Origin: Gloeopeniophorella convolvens | Taxonomy: Eukaryota; Basidiomycota; Agaricomycetes; Russulales | DNA length: 64,000 nucleotides | Reading direction: 5' to 3' | Assembly (NCBI GenBank): GCA_022496205.1 | Contig: WTXD01000001.1 | Location: 868,001 to 932,000 of the forward strand | Shown here: positions 1 through 11,837 of the stretch, one piece after another | Layout of the letters: each line of letters starts with the position of its first letter | How positions within the stretch are numbered: position 1 is the first letter of the stretch | Translations under genes and position numbers: made by a program | Notes under the pieces: generated by a model | Seen by the model: only the letters and a program-made list of their open reading frames with translations | Database searches by the model: none | Told to the model about the DNA's origin: nothing

Positions 1-1550
1 ATCGTGACCGACGACGCCGAGATCGCTGCCCATTGTACTGAGCATCACACCAGAGTTGATGGTGGCCGGCTTTCCGCCATAGGGGCGAGGCCTGCGTTGA
101 GAAGCCGCATTCATGCCTGAGCTCGCCGCTGAACGGTGCTGGCTGAATTGAATCCCGAAAGGCATACCCCTCGACCCATGGGAGTTATATGCGTGACCGT
201 CCGAATGCGCCACAGTTTCGGAACCGCGCTCGCGGAGGTCCAGGATCTCGAGAGGACATGTGAGCAAATGTAAGGCTGTCAAGCGCCATGAAATAACACA
301 CGAGCCGGCACGCCAGTACAGGGCTCATCATCACACTCAGGGGAATGTTGATTGCGGAGATGACTTGCCGGGGCCTCGAGATGACGATTAGCAAGAGGAC
401 AACCACGAAGAATCGACTTACTGTAAATAGAAAATGCCATTGATCTATTACTGCCTCAGTGATCTGTCGGATGAGATTTTGGGAAGACTGAGTACGGACC
501 AGGTTTGCGATGGAGATGAGCAAATAATAAAAGACACCTTCGCGCAAGAAGGTTTGTATGAGCCGGCTACTTGGTCCTCCGTTGCGGCGACGTATATAGA
601 ATGCCTTGCACACAGTCATGAGGGTGACAATCGTATCGAACCCCAGTGGTGCGATCTGAATGCCTTTAGTGGGTGGGAGTAGGCATAAGAAGCAAAAACT
701 GACAAAGAAACCTGCGTCCGATTTATCTCAGGTAATACTCGCTTCACGAATAAGATCATTCATACCAAGAAGATGAGCGGAATGAGGCTTCGACATTGGA
801 AAGCAAGGGCCTTGGGTCTAGAGTTGGGTTAGTGAGTCAAAATTTCCAGCAGTTTGGCGAATACCGACAAAAGGAGGAGTGACAAATGGCAGAACTTAAT
901 CATGAAGTCAGTGATCTGAGAATGCAGGAAGCTGGAAGAGCTTACCAAGCATCTGCGAAGTGTCGACATACAACTGATAAGCGACCATCCCCCCAAGCGC
1001 GCAGAGAAGGCCAGCCAGAACATATATGTTCCTGTTGAAGAAGGCGTACGTGCGAATCAAAAGCACGGCTGTTCTGAAGTCAGGTCTCTCGCTTGAAGCT
1101 GTAACCACTGGCAACGGACATTCAGAACCAACTTGGTTCCACATCGCCAACGCTACAGGTATCTGGCGTGGATTTGTCACAGCACAACGTGTTCGGGCGA
1201 GGGGGTGCTCACCTTATAGATCCTCTGGCAAGCTTCGAAGCTGTGGTTATTGACAAAAGCGAAGAGCAGGTAGGGCACCACTGAGATGACCCAGTAGCTG
1301 AACGCAAAGATCAGTGGCAAGAACGAATGCATAAACGTTACCGTACCGGCAAAAGAGATATGCCACTTTAACTGGCGTCCAGGATGTCTTCCAAATCTGT
1401 CACACCACGTTTGGGTTGACGGAAGATACAGAGGGGGCCTAAAAGACGCACGTATTGCCACTCCCTAGGCAAGCTGATGATCCAGTCCCACAGTACAACA
1501 GCGTCTAATCGTTGCGAGAGGGAGATCAGCCCGGCCCGGTAGAAGCTGAT
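1..1550 (-). CDS. DUF6533-type multi-pass membrane protein, cut by the left window edge
   Basis: Function unknown. The family is abundant in Agaricomycetes and looks like seven-transmembrane proteins. Reading the minus strand, the N-terminal signature VVLWDWIISLPREWQY ends at a GTGCGT donor near 1468. It resumes at IWKTSWTPVKVAYLFCRY, then after another intron (about 1311-1356) at YWVISVVPYLLFAFVNN and EACQRIYK. A later block has LLIRTYAFFNRNIYVLAGLL, and the last exon (about 619 down to 1) has INIPLSVMMSPVLACRL followed by LDLRERGSE. This order matches the family. The reading frame is still open at base 1, so the C terminus lies outside the window. The first ATG is not resolved; the frame is open upstream to an acceptor near 1544, so a further 5' exon is likely. 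Middle exon borders between about 620 and 1190 are uncertain. Confidence 0.75.
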
Positions 1551-2178
1551 TGAAGGGCTTACACATTGCTTAAGAATTATCCGCGGTTTAATGGGTCACA
1601 ATCGACGCCGCTTGAGCAATGAGAAACTTACAGCAGAAGTATACCTGCGTTCTAGGCGGAAAGGTCATGATCAAACGCTCCAGATAGTAGGGCGACGTAC
1701 ACAAATATGAAGTGCTGGGCAGTCTCAATAGTATCAGGCATGGCACCTTATGTTGAATGTGGGAGAGAAGGAAACCCGAGGGGGGAAAGGCAGAAAAAGT
1801 GACGCATATATGTATGGCGGGCATAACTTCCAGGGTGCGTTTATCAGGTGCGATGGAAGCGATGTGAAGGCAGCCCGTAACGGTTTCTAGAAGAGAAGAG
1901 ATCTCTGTAAGGAGAGAGAGCAGCCTTTTTTGTGAGATGCGTCGATTTGACCGGTCGACATGAGTTAGGCATGGCATCACCCTGGTTAGAAGCTGCCAGC
2001 TACCAGGCTCAGCGAAGGCGATCTGCATTCCCGGTTCAGACCCAGCAAGCATGCAGGCACCGCATCGGGCATAAGCGCTTTCCGCCCTTTTCCTCTGCCC
2101 GAATAACGCACGTGATAACCTGCCACGCCTCTTTGCTTCACACAGCTGTTACTCAGTCCTCTGTACGAGCGGCTCACC
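1551..2178. other. Intergenic region between the DUF6533 gene and the thioredoxin gene
   Basis: About 630 bp with no coding pattern that I trust. It should hold the divergent promoters of both neighbours and possibly the first exon of the minus-strand DUF6533 gene. No clear TATA box was seen. Confidence 0.5.
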
Positions 2179-2903
2179 ATGTCTATAACGCACATAACAT
2201 CGCTCTCACAACTCGATGCCATCCTGGACAAATCCAAATCAAAGCTATCCGTGAGTTCACTTCGATTGCCCGTCTGGCAGGGAGCGCGCGTTGATTCACT
2301 AGCCGAGCAGGTCATAGATTTCCATGCTACTTGGTGTGCAATTCCAGAGTTATTGGGCCACCAGGGCCAGTCTAACTGCCAATAGGTGTGGCCCATGCCA
2401 TGCCATAGCTCCCACCTTTGAAGCACTCTCCAGGCAACATAAGAACGTAAATTTTCTCAAATGTGATGTGGATGCGGCGCAAGACGTTGCACGTCGTTAC
2501 GGTGTCAGCGCGATGTAAGTGACAGAATCCTGTTCAATCGATTTTTCGCTCAAGGATACATACACTTCAGGCCTACGTTCATCTTCTTAAAAGGGCAATC
2601 TCAGGTGGACCAAGTCAAGGGTGCGAATAGACCGTGCGTGTCATTGTATCTTCTCAGATCTACTTGCCTATGTGACTGCCCTTTAGAGCGTTAGAGAACG
2701 CTATCAGAAAGTACAGCTCAGACACGCCATCCGCTGCGTTCTCTGGAAAGGGTCAGAGCCTTGGTATTTCCTCTTCTTCGGCTTCGCAACCCTCTCGGTC
2801 ATTTGCCGGGGCGGACGGGCCTCTTACTAATCTTGACCCGCAAGTAAAAAAGCTGCTCTTTTTTGCTGCGGCGTATCTACTCTTCTGGTATCTGAGCAAA
2901 TAG
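2179..2903 (+). CDS. Thioredoxin-domain protein with C-terminal membrane anchor
   Basis: Disulfide reductase fold, probably facing the cytosol from a membrane. Five exons: 2179-2250, 2311-2333, 2386-2514, 2571-2633, 2687-2903, giving 167 aa with all phases consistent. The active site WCGPC is split by the second intron (the W codon is completed after splicing), and it is followed by the usual cis-proline context MPTFIFLKGQ. After the roughly 105-residue thioredoxin domain comes a Ser-rich linker and a hydrophobic tail, KKLLFFAAAYLLFWYL, right at the end, as in tail-anchored proteins. The ATG at 2179 is the first in frame, directly before the conserved beginning of the domain. Human TXNL1 and similar fungal proteins share the domain, but the tail anchor is less common. 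Substrate unknown. Confidence 0.9.
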
Positions 2904-3241
2904 AGAGTGTATTAGTCTTCATATGCCCTTGATACCATGAACAGTCTGTATATTATACTCCGGTTTCGAGCATTGTGTGATGCAATTCAGGCCCCTCCTT
3001 TACTTGGATCATAAGTACTGTGGGAAAGCGTTGGTGCTACTTACATACTGCTACCAGCTCGCGGACGTCCTGGAGCACACCTGTGGACTGCTGTGGACGG
3101 CGGAGCAGCGATCACGTGATGTCAGCGCGCGTCGGACACGCTGGCCTTCGATCGAGCGCTACTGCCATTGTGTCGACTCTTGTGCAAGTATTGGTGTTTC
3201 CCTTCTTCCACCAGCTCTGACCACAACTGGTCTCAGGAGAC
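2904..3241. other. Intergenic region upstream of POM152
   Basis: About 340 bp. It serves as 3' end of the thioredoxin gene and promoter of POM152. No convincing gene or repeat seen. Confidence 0.5.
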
Positions 3242-6200
3242 ATGTCCTCCGGTGATGCTGGACCTTCTACGCCCTCTTCACCTGTTACGTCCCGAGCAGC
3301 ACCTCTCTTCCCCGAACGGTTCCTCGATGCCCCGTCCCAGAGGTTGTATGCTCTGAGCTTTGGGTTGCTCTTGCAGGTAAGCAAACCCTACATGATCTTC
3401 GCACACGCGTATAAACGGCTTCCCTGGAACGGCGCCCTCGCATTCTCGCACTCAGGCCATCAAAATATTTGACTTCTTGCAATACCTCTTCTCGTCGGAA
3501 GGGAGCTCAAATCCGCATTATGGCACCAAGTGGCTACTTGTCGACATCCTGTTCTGCGTCTTACTCTCGTACTTACGAATTCCACGACTAAACTATGCCA
3601 CGTCCATTGTGGCATTGCAAGTGTTGGTGCTCGCCGTCTTAGATGGTCTTCTCTTCGGGGGTATTCGCCTACACATTTTTGGAGACTCGACCCCCCACTC
3701 GTCCCATGACACTGGTGCGCTCGCTCTGCCTATTACCTTACCAATGCTTACCTTTCCGCGTTGTTCCAGATAGTGTCAGCTTCCAGTCGGCTGCCGGCAT
3801 GTCAACTCTGTCGAGCATCATCTCTGCCCTCACCTTCGGCCTTCTCGCGAGCGAAGGTTACGCCGGGAGAGATTCTCATCTTGCGGGACAACATATAGTC
3901 CGCATGTCGCCTATCAGTACTGCTCATCTTAATCCCTATAGCCAGCGGTTCTGCCTGAATTCTCCTTCCAGCACCGTGCTCATCCCTGTCCTTCTCAATA
4001 ATACCAACCCCACCTCCCTGAGGTATTCGATCACGCCTCTAGGCTACACTGAATCGTCCGGAGGCAAAGTCGATTCAGTAACGTTGTCTGCGAGGGATCT
4101 CAAAGCGATCGACAATGCACGCCTCGAGCAATTGCAAGTGGCGAAGACTTCACCACAAAGACAAGACTATGACGACTATGACGACTACGACGACGAATAC
4201 GCGAATGATGATTCTGGCGACTCCCAATCTTCCCTCCCACGCTTACAAAAGACCCAGTCCCTGGTACACATCCGCCTCTCGAAGCCTGGCATACTTCGTC
4301 TTCGGGACGTCAGTGATCCATCCGGAGTGGACGCCCGTATCATCTACCCATCTGAAGTCACGATTGCGCCATGTCCTCAAGCACAATTTGTGGACGGTGA
4401 TCCCCTCGCTCGCGGCGATAATATCAAGTGTGCCGCTGCTGGCCTGAATACCCTCGACGGGGAAAAGGACGTGCGCCTTGATCTTAGTATCTTTGGTGTC
4501 CCTCCGCTTAGTCTCAAATGGTTCAAAGAAATCAACGGCCGCAGGGAGTACTTCGTGGTGGAGGGTATTGAGTCTGGCCATATTTCGGATTCCGAACCCT
4601 CGACGCCGACGAGCTCTCCTCAAGAAGTCCGCGTTCCGCTCACCGTTTCTGCGGAAGCTTTCGGGGCGCATATATATGTTCTCGAAAGCGTCACTGATGC
4701 CCTTGGAAATGTGGAAGGGTTGTCTTCTTCTTGGCCTCCTTCGAAGAGCAGTGATCTGTCCAACTCAAAGATTAGCCGCTCCCTCCAAGTCCTTCATCGC
4801 CCCAATATGGCATTCAAGGGCTGTGGACCACAGAAACCTGCATCCCTCCGCACTGGTTCCAACGTCTCCCTCCTCATTCACACCCACGAGGCTGACGATC
4901 TCGACTCCCCTTGGGACGTGAAAGTACGATACCAGCCGCCTACTGACGAATCCGGCAAGAGCATCAATAAACGCCTTCGACCATGGCAGCAGATCATCCA
5001 TACTCTGCCAGGCAAACGCGACTTGAATGTGGACGCTGACGCTCCGGGAGACTACACCATTGTGGACATTAAGGGAAAGTATTGCGATGGTGATGTCCTC
5101 AGCCCCGAAACCTGTACTGTGGTAGAACTGCCGAAACCCGCCGCAGAGATCGAGTGGAAGAGAATTCACGAGTGGTACGGTCGTCCAACTGTCCAGCGAG
5201 TGAAGGTTTATATATGTTCGCAGCTCTGGGGATACCGGTGTCTCTGCAACCCTCGTTCTACACGGCACACCCCCGTTCCACGTTTATCACCGGATGCAAC
5301 GAGACAAAGAGCCCGCTCGAGAGCTGGTCAAGACTTTCCACAACTCCCGTGGGGAGATGACCTTGCAACCATCACAAAGTGGCCACTACATCTACAGCTT
5401 TTCTCACTTGAGCGACGCAAACTACAACAGGGTAGAACTCAAGGGTCCGACTATCGACCAGGTCGTACATCCCCTGGCATCGGCCAACTTCGCAGGATCT
5501 TCCGGAAGAGAACGCATGGTGATCAACAGCTGTTCAGGAGACTCAGTTGATGTTGATGTTCACCTGGGGGTAAGTGCCATGTGTAGGATCGAGCCCGAGA
5601 TGCTGACTAGATGTTGGATCTACAGGGCACGGGGCCGTGGAATTTGGAACTTCAACTTGTCGGGCCCAAGGACTCAGAAACTATCTCATTCTCTGATATT
5701 AACACGTCACGGAGAAGGCTTCAGATCGCGGTCCCCAAGGATGTCAACAGCGAAGGCGGGTCATTTGATATTAACTTAGGTAAGTATCGCCACTGCGCAC
5801 AGCGTCCAAGGAGCTGACAATGCGTCCTGCCACCAGTCAGTGTCTCAGACTCGTCAAAGTGCAAGCGGGTTCTCTCGGTCCCTGGAGTTACTGTCAACGT
5901 CAGGAAGGTCAAGCCTACGGCGAAGTTCTACGGGAGGGATAGTCAACGGCGCCTTGTCACGTTGGAGACAGAGCAAGCAAGTCTCCCATTAAGGCTTACT
6001 GGCGATGGGGTATGATCTCATCCATGTCGCGGTTCCTTGCACCCGCTCACGCAAAGTAACTTAGCCATGGCGGATTAAGTATCGGATTCGCGATCACCCT
6101 GAGCAAATCTTCTCCGCCAGGTTAGAGTCGGCCAATGATTACCTTCGTGTGAGAGAGAAGGGTGTTTACGAGATCCTCGAGGTACGTGTCATCTTCTGTC

Positions 6201-7778
6201 GTGGTGTGCGTTGTGATTGAAACCATTCCTACCAGGTGTCCGACTCCCGATGCCCTGGAACTGTCCTCGGTCAAGGATCCTCTTACGAAGTGGATTGGGT
6301 CCCGAGGCCGTCCGCAGCGATCTCTTCGAATACGGAAGCTGTGTACGAACCTTACAACGGGACTTACATCCTGCCTCCTGTCTGCGAAGGTCAAGGTGGG
6401 CATGTTGACTTTGACCTCACAGGTCGGTAACCCGCTCAGTCCTCTCGTATGATGCCATGCTGATCGGACATACAAAGGCCGACCTCCATTCCAGATTATG
6501 TACAACATTGCGCGCGCCGGCGAGACGGGTGGCACAAAGCTTCTCGACCAGCCTACCTTCAATAGCATTCAACCACGGACTCGCTTTCAACTCCATACAT
6601 CTGAACCTGGCCGCATCTACTACGAGGTCAAACAGGTCGGCGATACCGCTTACCCACTTTCCAAACACAAAGGCGTCGTCATCCCTCGCTCCGACCGCCC
6701 GCTTTTCGAGCAGGAGGTTCTCATTAGGCCTTCCGCTCGCTTCGCGAGCTCCAGCCGACTGTCGTACTGTTTGAACGAGAACCTTGTACCTCAAGATAAA
6801 GGGATCAGCGATGGCACTATCATACTGCAGGGCACACCTCCCTTCGAGCTCATGCTGTCCGTTCAACCACTTGCTGGCGCCGAGCGCTTCGAACAGACGG
6901 TGACGGTCCACGACTCGACATGGAGACTCGACCTCCCGGCATTCACCTTCAAGTCCGTTGGGCCGCACCAAGTGACGATCGAAGCGGTGAAGGACGCATC
7001 GCGCTGCGAACAGACGTTACCTGATCCGCAAGAACGGTCGATCTGGGTGGACGTCGCGGAGTCCGCCGCGATTTTCCCGCTCGAAAGACGAGAGCACTTC
7101 TGCGTCGGCGAGGTCCCTCAGTTCCAATTGGAGGGCATCCCGCCGTGGACCATCGGGTGAGCTGCCAGCTTCCGCCTGCTCTGCCGCGCTTGCTGACTCC
7201 GAAGCAGGTACCGCGTCAACGGCAAGGTGTACATGCAAGAGGCCAAGCAGTCGCCGTTCGCGTTCGCGCAACAGCAGGCGGGCGAGTTCAAAATTACCTC
7301 CATCGCGCAGCAGCAAAAGATGTGCAAGTCGGCTGTGACGGACCTTAGCTTTGCCGTCCACTCGCTACCCTCGGCGCAGGTCGGCCACGGGAACAGGATC
7401 TTCCAGGACATCCATGAGGGTGAGCACGCCGAGTGCCCTCTTGGAGCGCGTGATGGCTCACAATCCTGCTGCAGGCGACCAAGCCGAGATCAAGTTCTCG
7501 CTGATCGGCGAGCCGCCCTTCACGTTCACGTACCAGCGTTCGGAGCTGAGCACTAGGAAAGGCGGCAAGCCGGGCAAAGTCCTGGAGACGCACACAGCGA
7601 CGGGTATCACCACCCATGAGTACTCGATATTCTCCTCTCTAGAAGGTCGGTGCATGGTTCTGCCTCTTGTCCTAGGCGTACTGACGACACGCATATAGGC
7701 GTGTGGACAGTGACCTCCATCTCCGACCGCTACTGCCGATACCCACCAGTGCAGTCCGACCGAGTCTTGGACAAGTAA
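3242..7778 (+). CDS. POM152: Nuclear pore membrane glycoprotein POM152
   Basis: Integral membrane nucleoporin that rings the nuclear pore through lumenal Ig-like repeats. Twelve exons: 3242-3376, 3456-3714, 3770-5174, 5224-5569, 5626-5779, 5837-6009, 6065-6181, 6236-6422, 6478-7156, 7208-7419, 7475-7645, 7699-7778. The sum is 3918 nt, 1305 aa, close to the 1337 aa of the yeast protein. The N terminus is short and Ser/Pro-rich. Hydrophobic segments WLLVDILFCVLLSYL and IVALQVLVLAVLDGLLF follow within the first 140 residues. Next comes the conserved block RMSPISTAHLNPYSQRFCL, and the rest is repeats with the pattern GxPPFxxxY and CxG. An acidic Asp/Tyr stretch lies at about 4168-4205. All introns are GT..AG and 49-79 bp long. 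The identification is firm. Confidence 0.95.
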
Positions 7779-7892
7779 TGGGGTCCTTGGTTGCTCGTCG
7801 CGTTGGTTTGAGGCCGACTGTAGCTATAGATACGACTGACAGCTCGCACTAATGAAGACTTAACGAATACTGCATTTTCATCTCCAGAGATG

Positions 7893-9229
7893 TTAGACTA
7901 TACGGCTACCGGCCAGGCCACAAGGAGACAGAGGCACTGGCTCTTCGTATTCATCCCGCTCGCGATGCTGTGTCAAACCTGCGACGAAATGTAGAACCAT
8001 TTGCAAACTGGCGTAGATTGAGTGCATGGCTCCAAAGTAGAGCATAAAACAACGTACTGGAAGGGTCGACGGGAGCTGGGGGCTTCCTGGAATCCGGTGG
8101 CAGATTCGCGTACACCGGGTCGCCAGGCTTGGTATGGCCGATAGAATTTTCCACGGTAACATTGCGGCTGTACGAGGATCAGCTCAGAGCGCCCCTCACA
8201 TTCTGTAGTAGGGCGTACATAGAGAGGTCATAAGCAGGCGTCTTGGCAGGGCTCTCGCCAGAGATGAGGCGGCGCCAGGCCTCGTGGCACTCGTGGATGA
8301 TCTCGGCGGCGTACTTCTTGTTCTTCGCCTCGCCAGAGAAGGCAAACTGGTTCTCGGGCTTGCCGTCGGGGATCTTGTAAATGCTGCAGCAGGAGGCGGA
8401 CATAGCGGACTTGAGCATGCACGCGCGACGGCATGCAGACGTAACACGACGCACCGGAACCACTCGTTGGTCGCGCGGACGAGACCAGGGAGGTGGCGCT
8501 CGACGTCCTCAATGTCGTTCAGCTTGGACGCGAGGGGGTCCTGGACGTCGACGACGATGACCTTCCAGTCGGTCTCGCCCTCGTCGAGGAGAGCCATGAT
8601 GCCGAGGACCTTGACCTGCTTGACTTGTCCGACGTAACCCACCTGTTCGCCGATCTCGCAGACGTCGAGGGGGTCGTTGTCGCCCTTGGCCTTGGTCTCA
8701 GCGTGCTGCACGGTGGGGTCCTCCCAGGTCTGTATATAGGAAGTTCCGAGTCGGGCGGAGTATGTGTGAGCGGGGGTCCGACGGGCGCGACGGAGTAGGC
8801 GAGCTGACCTGGGGGAAAGCACCGTAGTTCCAGATGTAGCCGTGGTGGGGGAAGCAGTTGCGCACGTAGCGCAGGCGGCCCTTTTTGATGTCCTGCTTGA
8901 TGGGATTGAAGGCCTCCTCCTTGGAAATCTCCATCTTGGCGTTGGTCCAGCGAGGGACCTCGACGATCATGTTGAAGATGCCATTGTTCTGGTCCGCAAA
9001 GAGCGGGATGTCGTGGAAGGCCGAGACGACCTGGCCGTTCTGTTCGATGTAGACGCGATGCTCTATTTGTGGTTTTTATATACGAGTTAGGTGGGAGCCG
9101 CGTGACAGGAAGAGAAGAAATGACTGACCGAGAGTGTTCGGAGCACCGATGAGGCGCGATGAATACTCTGTATGCAAAGATGAGTGGGCGAGCGGGGAAA
9201 AGGTAGGGAATGCGCGTACGAGAGGACAT
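7893..9229 (-). CDS. IPP1: Inorganic pyrophosphatase (cytosolic type)
   Basis: Hydrolyses pyrophosphate to phosphate with Mg2+, pulling biosynthetic reactions forward. Minus-strand exons: 9229-9220, 9167-9129, 9062-8809, 8729-8455, 8383-8219, 8167-8058, 7978-7893 (312 aa). The first exon is a 10-nt micro-exon; joining it to the next gives [19 protein letters not shown], as expected for the family. Diagnostic parts are [34 protein letters not shown], the metal-binding [22 protein letters not shown] and [11 protein letters not shown]. The last intron (8057-7979, GTACGT donor) is optional: without it the frame stops at 7951 and yields 319 aa with a different tail. The catalytic core is complete either way. 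Confidence 0.93.
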
Positions 9230-9368
9230 TGTGGGAGAAGGAGAGAGGAAGCGGAGCTGCTGCGAGACTCGACTGGAGACGCGGGACCCGGCCATCTGTG
9301 TTGTGGTCTATCAAATACAAAGATCGGTTCCTTATCGAGCAACGACTCTTTCACTCTACTCGTTAACG

Positions 9369-11680
9369 TTATGCTTCCGTCAGTCCCCCCGCACGTAATA
9401 TCTCCTCCCCACTCCGACCCCGCCGACCCTGGGAGAACTCCCCATTGAAGTCCAGGCGCAGCAGCAGCCGCTCAATGTGCCGCCGCATCTCTCCAATCTT
9501 GTCAGACCGCTTCCCGTCCTTCGTGCGCATCCCTGGCCCATACATCGACGCGTTGTACGTCGTGCTGTTCAGCAATACAGACTTGGACGCATCCGCCCTG
9601 CCTGAGAACGCCTGCTGTGACGTCGACAGCGTCAGCTGCTCGTAGAATGCGTCGACCAGCGAGTGAAACGTCTGGGTAAAACATGTCCGATGCGGAGATC
9701 AGCGGCGAGCTGGAACCCTCAAACGGCCGGGACAGACCTCGTTGATTTCTGACACCACAGACCAACGCTCCCTCACCATCTTTCCAACGCTCTGAGCGCC
9801 ACCTGCCAAACTGCCTTCGAACAGCAGAGCGGGGAGCACGTCACCGCCCCACCTCTCTATCTGAGCCACGAGCTGCTCGCACAGCTCGAAGATCGGCCGA
9901 AGCGTGGCTGTGAGCGCAGAATTGGTCAAGAGGCACCCAGTCACCAGTCGCTCGAGGTATGTGCTGTGGATAGTTTGCAACGTCGTAAAGTCAATGGGCG
10001 GTGAGGCAGGAACCGTGCCTGGTTCGGGTCTGGCATTTCCATGTCCTGTGGCTTTTGCGTCAGGAGCATCTGTTCTTGGTTCTGCTTCGGGGTTCAGCTG
10101 TTTTTTAAGTCTTCTGAACTCGCTATCAATCACGTCCGTCATTACGTAACCGAGTAGGTTGTCGAGGAACCAGTTCATTTCTCGCACCAAACCCCAGCCG
10201 CATCGTAAGAGTGCCTGACGGACAGCCAGGTCCTCTGCCGTGCCACCCTCGCCTAACCCTGTCCATCTTCGCCGAGCACGTTGGGCGTTCGACAGAGCTG
10301 TCCAGCACGTGTGCATTCGAGTATGCGTCTTCCTGAGGGAAGATAAAAAGGCAAAGAGGGTGCCGTAGATTTGCATATCTGTTGGTTGCAGAAACATGTC
10401 CAAGGGCCATTCAACCGTGTACAGCAGATTGAGCGGGGTCCCGAGTACGATGTCACTGAAGGTCGCTTCTGCAATGAGGTCGCCCGCGATCGATGAAGTG
10501 AGATTTCTGGGGTCAGATAATGATGGGAGGAGAGGGCGCATTGGACCAGAAGGGAGTTGAAAGCGAAGATGAGACAGGGATGGGTCATATTGTGCGGTAG
10601 TCCCCAACGAGGCGCGAAGAAGAGCAAGGTTAAGATCCTGTTCACGGATCACGATTGATGGGCCGGCGCGCGAAGTCAGTCGAGAGACTTTGAGACGTTC
10701 AAGTTCTCTGATCAGCGAGAGGTTGAACTCGCCATTACGGATGAGGAAGTAATTGGCTCTACGAGCCTCCCATAAGAAGCCTCTCAGAGCAGATTAATTC
10801 AGACTCACAAAGAATCGACGGAAACGTCGACATCCTTGATAGTAAGGACGTTCATCCAAAGCCATTCGCTCACATTGGTGCGGATCTCTGTGACGACTCT
10901 GTCGAACGCGTACTGGTCTTCGACATGTACCGCCTCGAGTTGCCTCGCATGGTCGGTCGCGAGGTTCTGAGGAAACTGTATCCTCCATTTGGCGGCCTTG
11001 ACCTTGCCAATTGCCTTTCCTATGTAGGATATCGCGTTCCTGGTCTGAGCGGAGACGCATGAGGGGACGTATCCGTCCAGGAGGGTATAATTCCTAGATA
11101 CAAGAGGGTCTGCGTCCGAAATTGAGCCGTGGATCAGGAGGGAAGTGAGCTGCGCCTTCCAAACGCGTTGCACTGCAAGGGACAGACGGGACATTATGCT
11201 TGCAATGCGATATACGCCTGTCGAAGAGCGTAGAATGAGCATGTCAATAAGCGGGCCAGGCTTCCATTCCTTAGTTGAGCAAAGGGTGTCCACAAGCGAT
11301 TCGAGGGCAGCAAATGGCGCGTCCCATTCGGCGAAGGTGGCGCGGATGGACGACAGAGGGACGAAGGAACCGCTCGCGACAAGCGCAGAGTCGCGTCTGA
11401 GCACTTTGTCCTCCGTTTCCACGATTAGGGCCTCATACTCGTTCCTCAAGATTTGATTCAAGGTGGAGGCGAGCGCGCAGACATATCGAGATGATGATTG
11501 GGAAAGTGTTGCAGAGGCGCTCTTAATCTTGCGATACCGGGACGCGAGGAGGCCTATAGACTCGAGGCACTGTTTTTCGCCAGGATGGAGTAACGGCTCG
11601 AAGGACGGGTGGATGGTGTGGTCATTGGGGAACAATGAGGACGCGTGGCCTGCCAAGATGAGTAAGACCTCTGCGATCAT
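9369..11680 (-). CDS. GCP4: Gamma-tubulin complex component 4 (Spc97/Spc98 family)
   Basis: Subunit of the gamma-tubulin ring complex, which nucleates microtubules at spindle pole bodies. Three exons: 11680-10809, 10758-9738, 9671-9369; 2196 nt, 731 aa. It starts MIAEVLLILAGHASSLF, the same opening as human GCP4. FLHP-like FEPLLHPGEK, YVPSCVSAQT, ANYFLIRNGEF, the conserved VEWPLDMFLQP and MNWFLDNLLGYVMTDVID, and a C-terminal RLDFN all sit in the family order. Among GCPs the short N terminus and the length near 700 aa fit GCP4. The start is only 157 bp from the likely start of the divergent TBC gene, so both probably share one promoter region. Confidence 0.93.
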
Positions 11681-11837
11681 GGTTGCTTGAGGTTGCTGGA
11701 CGCGACCTTGACAAGTGAATGAATCTTGTGAATCTGGGCCTTGCCGATCACGTGGAGCGCGTCTAGCCTCAGCCCGGAACGGTCGCTCCGAGTGCGCTGA
11801 GAGTCCGAGAAACCCGCAGCTTTCAGCGGATACGGCG

